Below, piece after piece: positions 1 through 12,060 of a stretch of DNA of 64,000 nt (position 1 is the first letter of the stretch; each line of letters starts with the position of its first letter). Location: contig NC_087067.1 of assembly GCF_963678635.1 (NCBI RefSeq), forward strand, positions 30,478,401 to 30,542,400, read 5' to 3'. The DNA comes from Symsagittifera roscoffensis. Lineage: Eukaryota; Xenacoelomorpha; Acoela; Convolutidae. A model generated the notes under the pieces. It was not told where the DNA came from, searched no databases, and saw only the letters and a program-made list of their open reading frames with translations. A program made the position numbers and the translations under genes.

Positions 1-400
1 TTTTTCCCTTTTCTTTTGATAACATTTTCAAAAATGCTCGAGACTCCTCTTTTTTTTCGTTTGGCATGTTTTTGTATGCCTTGATCAATGTCTGGTAATT
101 TGAAAATTCAAATTTTAGAAATAATCATCTTTGACAATTTTTGCCAAAATTTAAAAGTTTGATACTTTTGTTATATTATTTGCGTAAGACAGTTTTAATT
201 CATTGCAAACTGTTTCAAAGCAGAGCAATTGGGTAATCAAAATCAAGATTGAGCAAAAAACCATTACGAGGTCTAATACTTTAGCATATTTAGGCTCATG
301 GAAATCAGAACCAGGCATTTAAACTTATTCTTAAATCGTGAGTGAAATCCACGCATCAATTGGTGGCGCAATCCGCGCACAACCACCTTGTAACGTTGTT

Positions 401-478
401 GACGATCAGTTTTACGTTACAAGTTTGTTCTTCTAGTAGCTACTACAACAACAAACGTTTACCACAAAACTGATCGTC
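401..478. repeat. Short inverted repeat (hairpin)
   Basis: GACGATCAGTTTT at 401-413 is repeated as its exact reverse complement at 466-478. The 52-nt spacer is centred on the palindrome AGTAGCTACT. It could be a worn MITE or a chance hairpin. Confidence 0.4.
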
Positions 479-1419
479 ATACTAGTTTTATGGCGAAAAG
501 GACAACAAACAAATACAGCTAATTGTTCCTCATTCCCTATCTGTAAATGAATTCCGCAGTTGTAAGTCAAATCTGCGTTTTTTTTTATACTCAAGAACTA
601 AGCACAAACCTTAAATGGAACCCGCAATTTTGTTTTTAGACTAAAGTAAGCTAGAACCAAAATTAGCGTAAGTAAATAAAAGCTCGTCATCTCAAATATA
701 CAACTAAAAGCCAGTTAGAAATGAATGATAGTATGAAGAATTTAGGAGCACAGACCTAATCCTTTTTATTGGATTTCGATTAAAAATCTTAAAACGTTCA
801 GTTGAAATTTATAGATTCTGCTTTAAAACTGAGGATTACCTGATGGCGCAATTTCCCACACATGTACTAAAATTTGTTTATGAAATCCATAAATTTTTCT
901 AGATTATGCAGGTCTTTGCAAATTCTTAAGTTTTATCATTTAGAAAGGACAGCCACTTGTAACAATAATCTAATATATTTTGATTCTATGAAGTCTGAGC
1001 AAGATGAAACTTCAATATTGTAGGTTCATTTAGTTTTGGCTTTTCATGATTGAAATAAGTCGATGAAGTCGATGAAGGAATTATGAATACGATACAGAGG
1101 AAATTGTGCAAGATTGAAATAATTTGTTTTGTTACGATTTCAACTTCAATGAAAAAATCACTATTAGATGAACATCAAAAGATTTACACTCTGACTTGAA
1201 ACTATTGAAATATTTTTTTTTTCAAAATTTTTGTTTCTAATTCTTCATGATGTTTTTCTACTAGATTTTGTGTTTTTGAAATTAATCTAGTGTTGGATCG
1301 TATAGGAGATCAAAGTGAAGTACGAAAACTAAATTGAATTGTTTCTACTTAGTTAGGGGGGTTTAAGTTTGTAGTCATTCTTATTATACTCTAATTATAC
1401 CATTTTTCTTCCGACTTTG

Positions 1420-1935
1420 AAAAAATTGACGGAATGATTGTGCTTGGGATGGTTTTTTTCTCGCGATAATTTTCGATTTTTAACTAGCCATTTTTGACAA
1501 CAAATTTGATATCAATCGAAGATAATTGTTGTGTTGAGCTCTAATACAGAACGATTTTTCGCCAGTTAGTTTTTTTGTAAGGTTAGGGGGGTTCAAGTGT
1601 GGCCAATGTGGTACAATTAACTCGCGATAAACTTCGTGCTTTCAACGCGTAAGCGAAGATTTAATTCGTGTTAGAAATTGTTTCAAAGTCAAACTCAGAC
1701 ATGCTAGCTAGTCTATTCAAAGCTGCTATATGTAAAATATACTATTTTGTGGTTAACATAGCGTGTAGGGGAATAGGTTTCTAAAATATCTCAAGAAAAT
1801 GTTCAAACTTTAAAAAAAAAACTTGACATCTTCATCTATTTTTTTTAAAGCGAACCTTACTCCATGAATCTTGAGAAGCAATCGCAATAATCAGTGCGTC
1901 ACCTTGATACGATCAGTCTTGTTAATGTCTTGTGT
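1420..1935. repeat. Diverged single-arm copy of the foldback repeat
   Basis: In order, this stretch matches the right arm of the foldback element at 24945-25492. It has the ACGCGTAAGCGAAGATTTAA block near 1647, the GCGTGTAGGGGA block near 1762, and the terminal CCTTGATACGATCAG near 1902. It is heavily mutated and has no partner arm nearby. Confidence 0.55.
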
Positions 1936-2084
1936 ACAAATCCAAAAAGATTATTCCTCTGAGTTCATGGAAAGTTGGGTACTTTTAGGATAAATATTTT
2001 TCGACTTCTTAAATAAGTATTATTGGCAAAATTTCTTATACTATTTGAAAATTATTGTTCCGTTGAATTTAATTTTTAAATACT

Positions 2085-2400
2085 GATTTACCTAGGACCA
2101 TTTTTTCAAAGTTACGGTTGTTTGAAAAGTTACAAGGCCAATATGAGAAGATAATTAACGGGCGACATGATGCGTTATTATAACAGGCGTAAGCGGCAAA
2201 TAAATGCGTTTCAAATTGAATTGAAGCTAGCAATTTAGTCCTAAAAACAAAACAAGACCGTAAATACAACTTCTGTTTGTCCTTAAATACAATTGTAAAT
2301 ACAACCGTAATTACATGAGACCGTAAATGCAACTTCTATCAAATTTTTAACCAAACTTTTGTTTACTTTACTTTAAGGTGCAGTCGGAACCAAGGCTGTT
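2085..2400. repeat. Second decayed copy of the foldback repeat
   Basis: The order of blocks follows the foldback arm: an AAGTTACGG block, GGCCAATATG, AATTAACGGGCGACATGATG, GGCGTAAGCGGCAAATAAAT and a GTTTACTTTACTTTAAGGTG-like end. Similarity is low, so it is called from shared order rather than identity. The 87-codon reverse-strand frame inside it is a by-product. Confidence 0.35.
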
Positions 2401-3183
2401 CAAAAATTAATGGGGGGAAAAATTAACGGCCATTAATGGATGGCCATTAATGGATTTTTTAATATTCAAAATGGAATTAATGGAATTTTAATTCGAAAAA
2501 TTAAAGGCCATTTCCGTTATTTCAGAGAAAGATGTTTTGTGCGGTGGAAAGTGGAAATCCAAACAAAGTGCATCAGTCATGTTTTTTTTTCTTCTGGTTA
2601 TCTTATCAATCTCACAAACAAATAGGCGAATTCTATTTACTTGGCCAAAAACTATGAGTTTAGTTTTGAAATAAAATTCAACAATTTTTGAGGCTTTATT
2701 GAGTTATTACTGCAAAAAATCAAACTATTTACTGAAAGATAACCGATATTAAAATTAATTTTATTTGAAAAAAATGAAAGATTTCACGAGATTTCTTTGA
2801 AATTTAAATTTCTTTGTATGAATCAAAATATACGTCTCAAATCTACTACTGAATAGTCAAATTGAGAAAAATGGGGTACCAAATCAAATAAATTTGATTT
2901 TCTTAGCGATCTTTTTGATATCGGTTTTTTTGAAAACCACTTAAAAATTCAAAAATTATTGAAATTGTTGGGCATCTAAGCCTTGGCAACAAGAATATAA
3001 TTTTTATATCAAAATCATTGGTAATGTTTTTCAATCAGAACCATAAATAGACACCACCAAGAACAAACTTTCCTTTCATTCAGTATAAATCAAAACAAAT
3101 ACAGACCTTGGACGTCGCAATTTAGTTTCATGAACAATAAAAGAGATTAAATTAATTATACCTAACAGACGATAAATTGAATT

Positions 3184-6100
3184 ATGGTTTCATATCCTTT
3201 TACGTGTATATTCTTCATATTATTATTTTCGCTGAATTTTTTGCAAATTGCAATTTATTGTTTCCAAAATGATTTGGTCGTGCAACCTAAAATTCAATCT
3301 AACTGGACGTCATTGAAATTTTTGATATCCATGAATCCACCGTATGAACCTATTCCCTACAGTTGGACAGTTTGCACGAAGTTTTCCAACTTATACTGTC
3401 TTGAGAATTACGAGGCCAGCACGGATGGGCATGATCCGGCGTTGGCTTTTTATTACAATGGAACTTATGTGGGCACTGCGGATTCTATCTACGAGCTAGA
3501 GCTACAAGCACTTAACAAGTATAAATTTCGAACGCAAAAAAAGAAACCAGGTTACACTTGAAGAAGGGAAAAAACGCTTTGACCACAATAGTATACAGTA
3601 GCGTGCCGAGCGGGTGGGGGGATGACTACCGTTTTTTTTTAAGTCTGGTAGTTTTCTAAGGTGCTTTTGCAGCCAATATACACGAAACTTTTCAGTCAAA
3701 TCTTTCAAAAAATCCTCATTTACGTCATATTTAGCTTTTTTCAAAACGTTGACTATATTACAGGAATGAAGCAAAAAAACTAATGCATGCCATTGATAGT
3801 TTATGAAGAATTTTGCGGAAAAAGGAGGGAAAAATGAAAATATTTGTCTCTTTTTCTCAGTTTTTTGCTACATGAAGCCTTGAATCAATAACTTGAAGGA
3901 AAGTAAATAGGCAGGGACGGGTCTAGGTTTTCTAAAAGGGGTGCTGATTTTCAAAAAAAAAATCGAAAATTTTGTCGACTTTTTTTTAGGTCGACCAAAT
4001 AGATTTTCTGAGCTCTTCTAAACTTTTGAACAAATAGGCCATAAAAAAGGCGTTTTTAGGCACTTTTTGGAAAATTTCGACCAAAAAATCGCGTTTATTT
4101 TGGCGCGCGCTCCCTACTCAAAATAAATATGATTTGGCGCCCAAGGCGCCTTGAGAAAAATTTTAGGGTCAATCAGGCAAAAATGGACACCTCAAAATAG
4201 TACAAAAGGGACCATTTGGGTCGGCAGGGGATCGAATCCCTAAGGGGAGAAGCGTCCACCCAAACTCCCCCCCCCCCCCTCCAAACAATTGTTCTTACTA
4301 TTTTTGGTATTCGCATTGCGTTCAACAGGGCTTGAATGTGAAATTGAATTAGAACCCCGTAAATCCGCCCCTCAAACCGCCCTCTTAAATCCGCCACTCG
4401 AGGGGCAATGGATTTTTAAAAAGTTGACCAAAATCAACCAGGGCTGTTTTTTCAAAACAATCAAAATATTGGGAAACCGTTTTTTTGTCGGCTGTAATGA
4501 TTTTTCAGAAATCTCCCAATCAAAAAAAGACGCGAATCCTGTTTTGCTAAAATTTCTGCATCACGGGCATTTATCTGCGGCGGTGGCAATTCGAAAGGAA
4601 AGAGGCGGCTTTTGAAGACTTTTAAAAAATTTGACTAAAAAATTGATCAGTTTTTGACACTAAAGAAAACTGGTCAATTTTGACTGCAATATTTTGGCTT
4701 CAAAATGCTGATTAAAGAGACTGCAACCCTCACTTAGAAATAGTTAATTTTTTCCAAGACATTTGAGTCCGATACAAAATCGCCCCAGTTCTATTCAAAA
4801 CTAGGTTATTTAAAGTTTCTGAGGCTGGGCCACTTAGTGATTAACCTCATTATCTGATAAAGAACTCGCATTTCAAGCTGAACAGTTTGGGGACAGAAAT
4901 GTCAGGGAATGTTTTTTTTCTGGGTATTTTTCAGCCTTTCGAACCATTTTTGTGGATATATTGTGGACCGCCCCCTTTGAATTCTGGTTGCCTTAATTTT
5001 CCAAAGAGTCCTTCCTTGGTATAACTTTATGATATCCATTTTTTGCAGAACAAACTCAAAAAATTTTTCTAATGGCGCCAATATATGACTAATTTTGAGG
5101 GGGAGCGCGCTTTTTTCGGCCTGTTTTTTGAAAAGTTTTTCTGCGGAGCAGAATTTTTTTTTACAAAATAGGGCCCTTATACCATTTCAGGAGAGCTCGG
5201 AAATTAACAAAAAAGTCGGCAATCTTGATTGTTTGATTTGAGGAAGCAAAATATAAAACGCAGACTAAAATTAACAAAGTAGGAAGTTATGGATAGCCAA
5301 CTTACATATAAGTTCCCATTCAATTTTTTCTATAAATACTTAAAAGCATGGGTAAATTTTCTGTGTTTTTCGTCAGTTCAAGTAAAAGCGCGTGGGGAGG
5401 CTCAATTTTCTAGCAAAATTGTGGAAACCAGCTGAAAATGGCTGGAAGTCACCTCGCTATGAAAAAATCACGGAAGTGTTCTGGAATACAACAAAACGAA
5501 AACTGCAGTCTTTCTTTGCGAGTTTTCTAGTTTGTCTTGTAGAATTTTGGATTTTTCTTGCATGAATTTTCAATTACAAATTTGTTAGCTGTCGGCGGAA
5601 AGTTTCTTTGAAATTTAAGTAATTATCTAAAATAACCAATTCTGATGGTTATATAGCTTAAAACCTTCCATCATAGAGGATTTTAATTACACTTTTATAA
5701 CTTGAACTGATTTTTAAATCCATAGTTAAATATATCCATTTTTTTTCAATTCATGTAATCAATTACTTCAAATTTATAACAGATTCTAATGGATTATAAC
5801 CAACACGAAACTGTTGCAAATCACTAGCAAAATTTGCAGCTTTTTCTGCATATCTCGCGGCCTACTACTCAATTTGTATACTTACAAATAATAACTTGAA
5901 TTCTACTTTTTCTGTTCATGGCAACCTAACAACCCGTTCACCTCCCACCACGTTCAAACCCTTTAGTCACCACTAACCCACGCTCACCTCCCCCCTTCAC
6001 CCTCGTCCATAACGTTCCGCACCCCAAATTACGTTCACACGCTACAAACGTAGGGCAGGTAAGGGGGTTGAACGAGGTGAGAGTGAACGTGAGGGTAGAA

Positions 6101-6689
6101 TTTCTTAACGTGGCGGGAGGAAAGGGCCGTTAGATTGCCCTGACAGAAAAAAATATATACATTTTATGTTAATTTGAGCAATATGAGTAGGCTTAGAAAT
6201 TAAATCGACCTTATGTTGGGGAGGGGAAAATTGAAGGGCGATTCTGTTTTAAGGTGCAATGAGCTTTTTCGTCCAATTTACCTCGAGCACAACCATTTCG
6301 TGGAGCGTTATGGTTGCTGCCATGGACAGAGTAGCCGCTACTTGTCGAGTGGGTTTTCCAAATTGCTTCTAACTCCTGAAGAGTACATTAGAAAACTGAC
6401 TGATTATTCCGAGGAGCAGAAACAACTTAACTACATTATGGCTTTTTACATGCCCAGTTGTAACGCAAACATAGTCGCTAAAATTGGGTTTGGAATGGGA
6501 GCCTTGAAGAGACAGAAATTAGGCGGAAACAACCAATCCCCAGTTGTGGGCGTACCTTACATGCTTAACGTAGGAAGTTTTTGGTCTCCCAGGTTTCCCT
6601 ATGAAAACCCCGAAGAATTTATTACGTTTCGATGGTTCAAGAAAAACTTTATTTGTCGCGAAAATCCATGGATCTGCAGGAATGATTGA
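3184..6689 (+). CDS. Predicted secreted orphan protein, two exons
   Basis: I propose exons 3184-3518 and 6254-6689, giving 256 aa. The ATG at 3184 opens a hydrophobic stretch of about 28 residues (FFILLFSLNFLQIAIYCF) typical of a signal peptide. The mature part is rich in Trp, Tyr and Cys, including C-x12-C at 'CTKFSNLYC' and a Gly-Cys-Cys-His motif, with NWT and NGT sequons. The donor AA|GTATAA leaves phase 2. The acceptor TCTGTTTTAAG| enters in phase 2 and the frame then runs to TGA at 6687. The phase match and pyrimidine-rich acceptor support the join, but the intron is 2.7 kb and full of repeats. The family is not recognised and no neighbour suggests a role. Extracellular location is an inference from the signal peptide. 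The second exon might instead belong to a different transcript. Confidence 0.55.
3910..4150. repeat. Dispersed repeat, GAGCGCGC family, copy 1
   Basis: The block from GTCTAGGTTTTCTAAAAGGG through TTGTCGACTTTTTTTTAGG, GGCGTTTTTAGGCACTTTTT and GGCGCGCGCTCCCTACTC is the reverse complement, block by block, of 10075-10345. It lies in the intron of the orphan gene. The nature of the element is unknown. Confidence 0.55.
5080..5215. repeat. Dispersed repeat, GAGCGCGC family, partial copy
   Basis: Contains TAATTTTGAGGGGGAGCGCG, matching the end of the copy at 10075. The following TTTTTTCGGCCTGTTTTTTG then departs from it. A fragment only. Confidence 0.35.
5920..6150. mobile_element. Imperfect palindromic MITE-like element
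   Basis: The left end near 5921 (TTCTGTTCATGGCAACCTAA) is repeated in inverted form near 6145 (GTTAGATTGCCCTGACAGAA). The inner blocks CCTCCCACCACGTTC and GAACGTGGCGGGAGG-like sequence also pair, so about 50 bp of each end are inverted copies. The unit is about 230 bp, GC-richer than its surroundings and has no ORF. The inner termini resemble hAT ends (CAGGGCAA), but I see no 8-bp target duplication because the flanks are part of the palindrome. Confidence 0.45.
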
Positions 6690-6939
6690 GATGGTTCAAT
6701 TAGTTCATTTAAAATTGATTGGCAAAACGGCGAAAAAGTTGAAGAATCTTGCTGATGAACTGTGAAGCTTTACATAATTCTTGAAACAAATGAAATTTTC
6801 TTGCTATATAAAATTTAAATTGAGCTTGGTGTAAAAACTATTCAGCTTTTTTTGAAGGATCACTCTATGAACAACCATACTAGATTTTTTTTTCACTAGT
6901 TTTTATGCAAATTCAATAGCTTTTTTCTTTTCTTTGCAG

Positions 6940-7033
6940 TTGTGAACAGAATATTGACATAACGTATAACCAACCTGGTTGTTGGGCAACGCGTGACTTC
7001 CCGTACTTAGCGGATTTTCTATATAAGAACTGA
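6940..7033 (+). other. Possible alternative last exon of the orphan gene
   Basis: A strong pyrimidine tract and CTTTGCAG acceptor precede an open phase-2 frame of 30 codons (CEQNIDITYNQPGCWATRDF and following) ending in TGA at 7031. It again encodes two Cys and a Trp, in keeping with the upstream protein. A donor is the weak point: only poor phase-2 GT sites (for example AG|GTTTCC near 6592) exist before the stop at 6687. I therefore list it as an optional exon. Confidence 0.3.
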
Positions 7034-10000
7034 ATTTTTTTATTTCTTACATGAGTTGATTCTCAGATCAAAAATTCGTTATTTCAGATCTTTGATGAAA
7101 ATTCAACTAATTCAGACAAGCAGTTTGAATCTAAACTAGAAAATTTCAGATCTGAAATAACCCTGAAAAAGTAAAAAATAGGAAATTTGATATGAGAAAC
7201 TCTTTCTTAAATTATATTATATGAAATATATGCATTTCGAGCAAATAAATCAGTTTTGTTTCGAGCTTTTTTTTGCATTACAAAATTATATGTAGATTAG
7301 TTAGAGATAAAAAACTTACGAATAAACCAACAATCAGACTGTTCAACTGTTTTAAAAATTTTTTAAAATTTGTTAGACATCGAGCTTTTGAAACGCATGC
7401 ACTATGTAAACATTCCAATGTTTTTTTCATGCTTTGGGAAACACTTTTCAGCAGTCTCCGGTGAGAGATTTTTCTCTAAGTACCTGCTAGTAGCTAGCAG
7501 AACTATAAAGAACAAAAGCGTTAGTTTTAACATTTCACAACCCATTTGAGATCTAAAACTTATATCTGAATGAGAACATTTACTTTTTGTCATTTGATAC
7601 TTTCAAACCTGAAAACCTTTTAACGCTTGACTTATTTTAATTATTCACTAATTAAACTTCATAACTGTTAACTTAAATTTTTGTAAAATATTTTAAAAAA
7701 TTGAGGTTTAGTCAGCTACAAACAAAAATTGCTCGCTTTTTTTCACTTCATTGTTTTGCTTATTAGCAAACAAGTAAAAACTTGTAATATCATTTTCAAA
7801 AAACAAATTGACATAGGAAGGTTCTTGAGGATTTTGATAATGTTTTCTTGAAAAAAGTTTCGTGAAAAACAACTACGCAAGAATTTGAGTTAAGCCTACC
7901 AAAGAGTACTCAAAACTTACTATCAAATTTGGAAAAAATGTATATAAATATTTTAAAGCATAGTTTTTTTTTATTTTTGATGAAAAAAAAACAAACATAC
8001 AAAAAATAATCCGTAGCTATTTCAAAATGAAGCCAGTCATAGAAGCCAGTCACGGAGGTCGGGCAGGTTTTTGAAGATTAGAAAACGAAAAGTGTACTTG
8101 TTGTTTTTTAGGTAATTGCAGGAAAAACAATAATGTAATTTTGATGTAAAAAGTTGTTTGCTAAAATTATATCTGTAAATCATGGTCCTTAATTTATTTA
8201 AATGAAATATTCGGAGTACACAAAAATTATTTGAAGATCACGATTTTTTTGGATCACCGTAGAATAGCCCCCCTTCTAGTGACCAACCGTAGAATTTTCC
8301 CCTAGCCACCTAATAAATTTGAAAATTAATTCTGTATAATGCTTGCATTTCGAACAAACGCTCACGTAAAATTGGTTGTCACAATTTTTGGGTTGGATTG
8401 CACTTGCAATGCTGTTAATAACCTAAGCTGAAGTTCTTTTAATCAATTTTCTCTAGATAAAGTGTTATTTTTTAATAAGTCTAAGGTACACTCTAAGTTA
8501 TGTCCTGAAAAATCCATAGTTTTTCCTCCACTCGCGTTTTACTCCAGTTTGGGGGGATTGTACGGTTGACGGTTGATCCTGTTTCGACTAATTTCTTAAT
8601 TTGGGCGGTAATCAGTGTTCGGTTCAAGACATTGCCGGTCGAGATGTGACGGATCACAATTTATGTCATGAATAATTGTATTTTTTTATTGCTCAGTTTC
8701 TCAATTGCCTAATTTTTGACTTTTCAGAAATGCAAGTCTTAATTTGAGTGGAATCTTATTGCTGCTTCGTACTGCTGAGAAATACAGCAATCAAAATAAT
8801 GCTAGTCGCTACATTTTCAAGTTTTCATGCTAGTCGAGCTTTATGTTAGTCAAGCGGTCATCAAAAAACGAAACGGGATAACTCTTCTTTGATTTGAAAA
8901 ATTTTAGGAGCATTGTAACAAATAAGTTACAACACAAAATTTGCTTAGTTAGCTGCCAAAACCCAACTTTCTCGGTATTCAGATCTGAATTCAGAAATTG
9001 GCAAACGAAGAGCTTCGCATCATTTGTTACTCAGAAGTTTAAAACTTTACAAGTTGGAAGCAAAAACCGTGAAATATCTTTCTAGCTGCTACTCGAATAC
9101 CTTTCTAGGCCGATCTCAAGATTCAGCAGGCTTGTACAGTAATAAACAAATAATGTGACTTTTTTTTCACACTCTTTCCCAGATGAGATTAAAAATTTGC
9201 ACTGCACTTGCTCAGAAACAGGGACTGCCATTTATGGTTTAACAATTTTCACTACCTTAAACGCAAACCATCATTGAATTGGCCCTGAAATGAAAAGAGT
9301 TTTTCTTTGCCATTGAGTTAACGACTGAATATCACTGATTCTTGATCACTCAAACATTGCACAAAGTAAGGAATCTGCCTCAACCCGAAGTCACAACCCT
9401 CTCTGTCCCAGTAACGCAGGCAACTCTGTTACTGTTGTTTTGCATAGGCTTTACAGCCTCTTAAGAAAAAACTCATCCAGCAAATGAAATTTATTTAACT
9501 TGCAGAGAACTTTAAAAAAATCGAAAACTGGGTGAAACAAAAACTAAAATAGCACAAAAAAAATAACTTCAAAACCAAAGATTATCGTTTCCTGTTTAGT
9601 TCATATGAACTCCACACCATTCCCAGTTAGACGCGGGAAAAAACCGATAAAAGTTAGAACGAAACTGTCTCAGACAAGTAAAATTGAAAAAAAAAGATAA
9701 TTCTTACAAGAAATAGTTTGATTCGAACTTTGCGAAACTGAGCAGAAGCCAAAATTTAGGTGCAGCTGAATAAATGAAAAATAAGTGGTTCATAAAACAA
9801 AAAATGCAGACATTACAAATCTGAAACGCTTTCTGTTGGTTTCCAAAGATAAGGTTTTTCCTACTTTCTTTTCAATCGAGTGATTTGAAATTGGGTACTA
9901 GAGCTTAATTTTCTAGAGCTTACAATTTGTTGTACGGGAGTTAGGCCAGCATTCGACCAAACAAGGTCAACCAAAGTTTTTTAGGAAGTCCTAAACATCA

Positions 10001-10499
10001 GAAATTTGAAGAAAGAATAAAGAGCGAAATAAAATACATAGAAAATTTTATTCATATGTTTCGGATCGAATATAACTTTGAGGGGAGAGCGCGCGCAGAA
10101 AAAGGGGCAATTTTTTGGTCAAAACTTTCTAAAAAGTGCCTACAAACACCTTTTATTGCCAGTTTATTCAAATAATTGACTGCGACCCAAAAAAACTAGG
10201 CCAAAACAGGGTGTTTTTAGTACTTTGAGAGAGCTCATAAAATCAATTTGTTTGACCGAGAAAAAGGTCGACAAAATTTTCGAAATTTTTTAGAAAATCC
10301 GCCCAGTTCCCCCCCCCCCCCCCTCTCAAGAAAATCCTAGATCCACCCTTGTTCTCAGACATATTCATTTAAAATAACTTTTAATTAATAAGAAAATGAA
10401 TTTTGAATTGTATGGTAAATTAACGTTAATGTTTTTTTCTACTATTTCGAAGGTATGCTCAAAATTCACTCTCAGACAAGGGCTAGCTCAATATCGTTT
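7034..10499. other. Intergenic, no gene seen
   Basis: No frame longer than about 60 codons has coding character on either strand. It is AT-rich with homopolymer runs. The only repeat I can support is the GAGCGCGC-family copy near its right end. Confidence 0.6.
10075..10345. repeat. Dispersed repeat, GAGCGCGC family, copy 2
   Basis: Inverted relative to the copy at 3910-4150. Shared blocks are the GAGGGGAGAGCGCGCG end, AAAAAGTGCCTACAAACACC, GACCGAGAAAAAGGTCGACA and a C-rich run (16 C) at about 10311. It lies just outside the LTR retrotransposon that follows. Confidence 0.55.
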
Positions 10500-10754
10500 G
10501 AGATAGGGACCAGTTTTGAGTTTATGTAAGTGCTATCAATTTGTTTGAGATAGGGACCAGTTTTGAGTTTATGTAAGTGCTATCAGTTTGTTCTTTCTGT
10601 CTGGGGACCTGCTGTCGTGACCTTGCGATCTCTAATGTCCGATGTGATCTGAAATAAGACAGTGCAGTAAGATTTCGATTTGATGCCTAACAGTTGCCTA
10701 CAATTAAACTTAACAAACTAACCTTTATACGACAGTATACATTTACGTACTTCA
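10500..10754 (+). repeat. 5' LTR of the 6.1-kb element
   Basis: Matches 16329-16583 along its whole length and ends ...GTACTTCA. It contains an internal tandem duplication of about 47 bp (GAGATAGGGACCAGTTTTGA and following, twice). Immediately downstream is TGGCGCAGTCAGC, a plausible tRNA primer-binding site that overlaps the first ATG of gag. Confidence 0.88.
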
Positions 10755-10756
10755 TC

Positions 10757-12036
10757 ATGGCGCAGTCAGCAGAGAAAAAAGGCGGGGGGGGGGGGGGAAT
10801 CCACTTAATATAACAGCAATTTGGGATGCACGAACACCGGAACCTCAAGTTTACTGGGAGGAGTGGATAGTTAAATTTCACTGGGGGATGATAGCAAAAT
10901 ACGACATTGATCACGATGATTTCTATTTTGCGCGTACTTTCATTGCGGCGGCTATCACAGCGTTGCCTGAGGAGGTCAATGGGAAAAACCGTCTCGATTT
11001 GGAAAAGAAGTTGAAGTCGAATCTATACCTTTGTATTGGAGACGAGGCGCAAAGGATATTCAAAGCACAAAAACCGGCAGTTAATGTCAAAACGGAACGT
11101 TACCCACGAGTCCTTGACGAGATGCAAAATGTTTCCCAACGTGAGAGGAATGTAACTCATGAAAGGGGACTTTTCTACGGACGAAAACAACGTGAGAATG
11201 AAACGTTCGAGAAATTGCACGCGGAATTAAGCGCTCTAGCAGGCAGATGTGATTTTGCGAATGCGGCCAAAAATGTTCGTGATATTTTCATTATGAACAT
11301 GCGAGAATCGGATTGCCAACGAGAATTATCACAATCAACAAAGTTACCAGAGGAAGTCTACAGGATCGCATTATCGTATGAACGTGGTGAGCGCGCATAC
11401 AAATCATATACTGGAAAACCGGTTTCAACAGCGCCGGCAATTTCTATAAAACAGGAACCGGTCAATAATATAAGAAGGGGACAAGGATTTTTCCGAGGTC
11501 CAGGACGCGGGGGACGTGGAGGATACACCCAAGGATCAAGTAGTGGGGGAAGCGGCAATAACCGTAAGTGTTATAATTGCGACGCACCAAATTTTACCCT
11601 TGATCACATAGCAAATTGTCCTGCAAAGGGAGCAACATGCAACTCGTGCCGAAAACTGGGACACTTTGAACGAACATGCAGAGAAATTAGGAGGGGTACT
11701 AACCAATGGAGAGGACGAGGACGAGTCAGCTTAGTCAGAGATGAAAATGAGCACCATCAGAGCACGCAGAATGTTAATGATTTGGCAGAAAATCCAGTGT
11801 CGTGGGAGAATCAGCAGGAAAGCGGTGAAAATGAATCCATGACGTCAGGATCGGACAATTACATGGTAATGTCAATACAAAGGAAAAAGAACGAGACTGA
11901 ACTGAAGATCCCTGGGGCCCGAGTCCAGGTTGAGGTGTCAGGAAAGAAGATGTGGTTGTGGATAGATATCGGATCCCCAGTGACGATTTTCAGCATAACG
12001 GACCTAAAAACAACATTAGGTAAAGCAAATATTTAG
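10757..12036 (+). pseudogene. gag and start of protease, frameshifted
   Basis: An ATG two bases after the LTR opens MAQSAEKKGG. It then loses frame in a run of 14 G (10784-10797), where 12 or 15 G would keep the frame. The reading frame then continues as capsid-like sequence and two CCHC knuckles, CYNCDAPNFTLDHIANC and CNSCRKLGHFERTC (11567-11690), after a Gly/Arg-rich tract. The frame ends in a retropepsin fold start, where WIDIGSP occupies the place of the usual D-T/S-G-S. The Thr/Ser is replaced by Ile, which should inactivate the protease. A stop follows at 12034. Confidence 0.8.
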
Positions 12037-12060
12037 CTATAACCTTCAAAAAATGAATTT

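Larger units (their letters stand above)
1..3183. other. Gene-free AT-rich stretch
   Basis: I find no reading frame with coding character, splice structure or conserved motif here. The stretch holds a short hairpin (401-478) and two decayed single-arm copies of the foldback repeat that is complete at 24139-25492. A short tandem-like ATTAATGG pattern occurs at about 2405-2475. Confidence 0.6.

Noticed and set aside
4289-4615. ORF of 108 codons after a C-rich run
   Set aside because: It has no splice context, lies in a degenerate repeat and does not start with a convincing ATG. Its codon use looks random.
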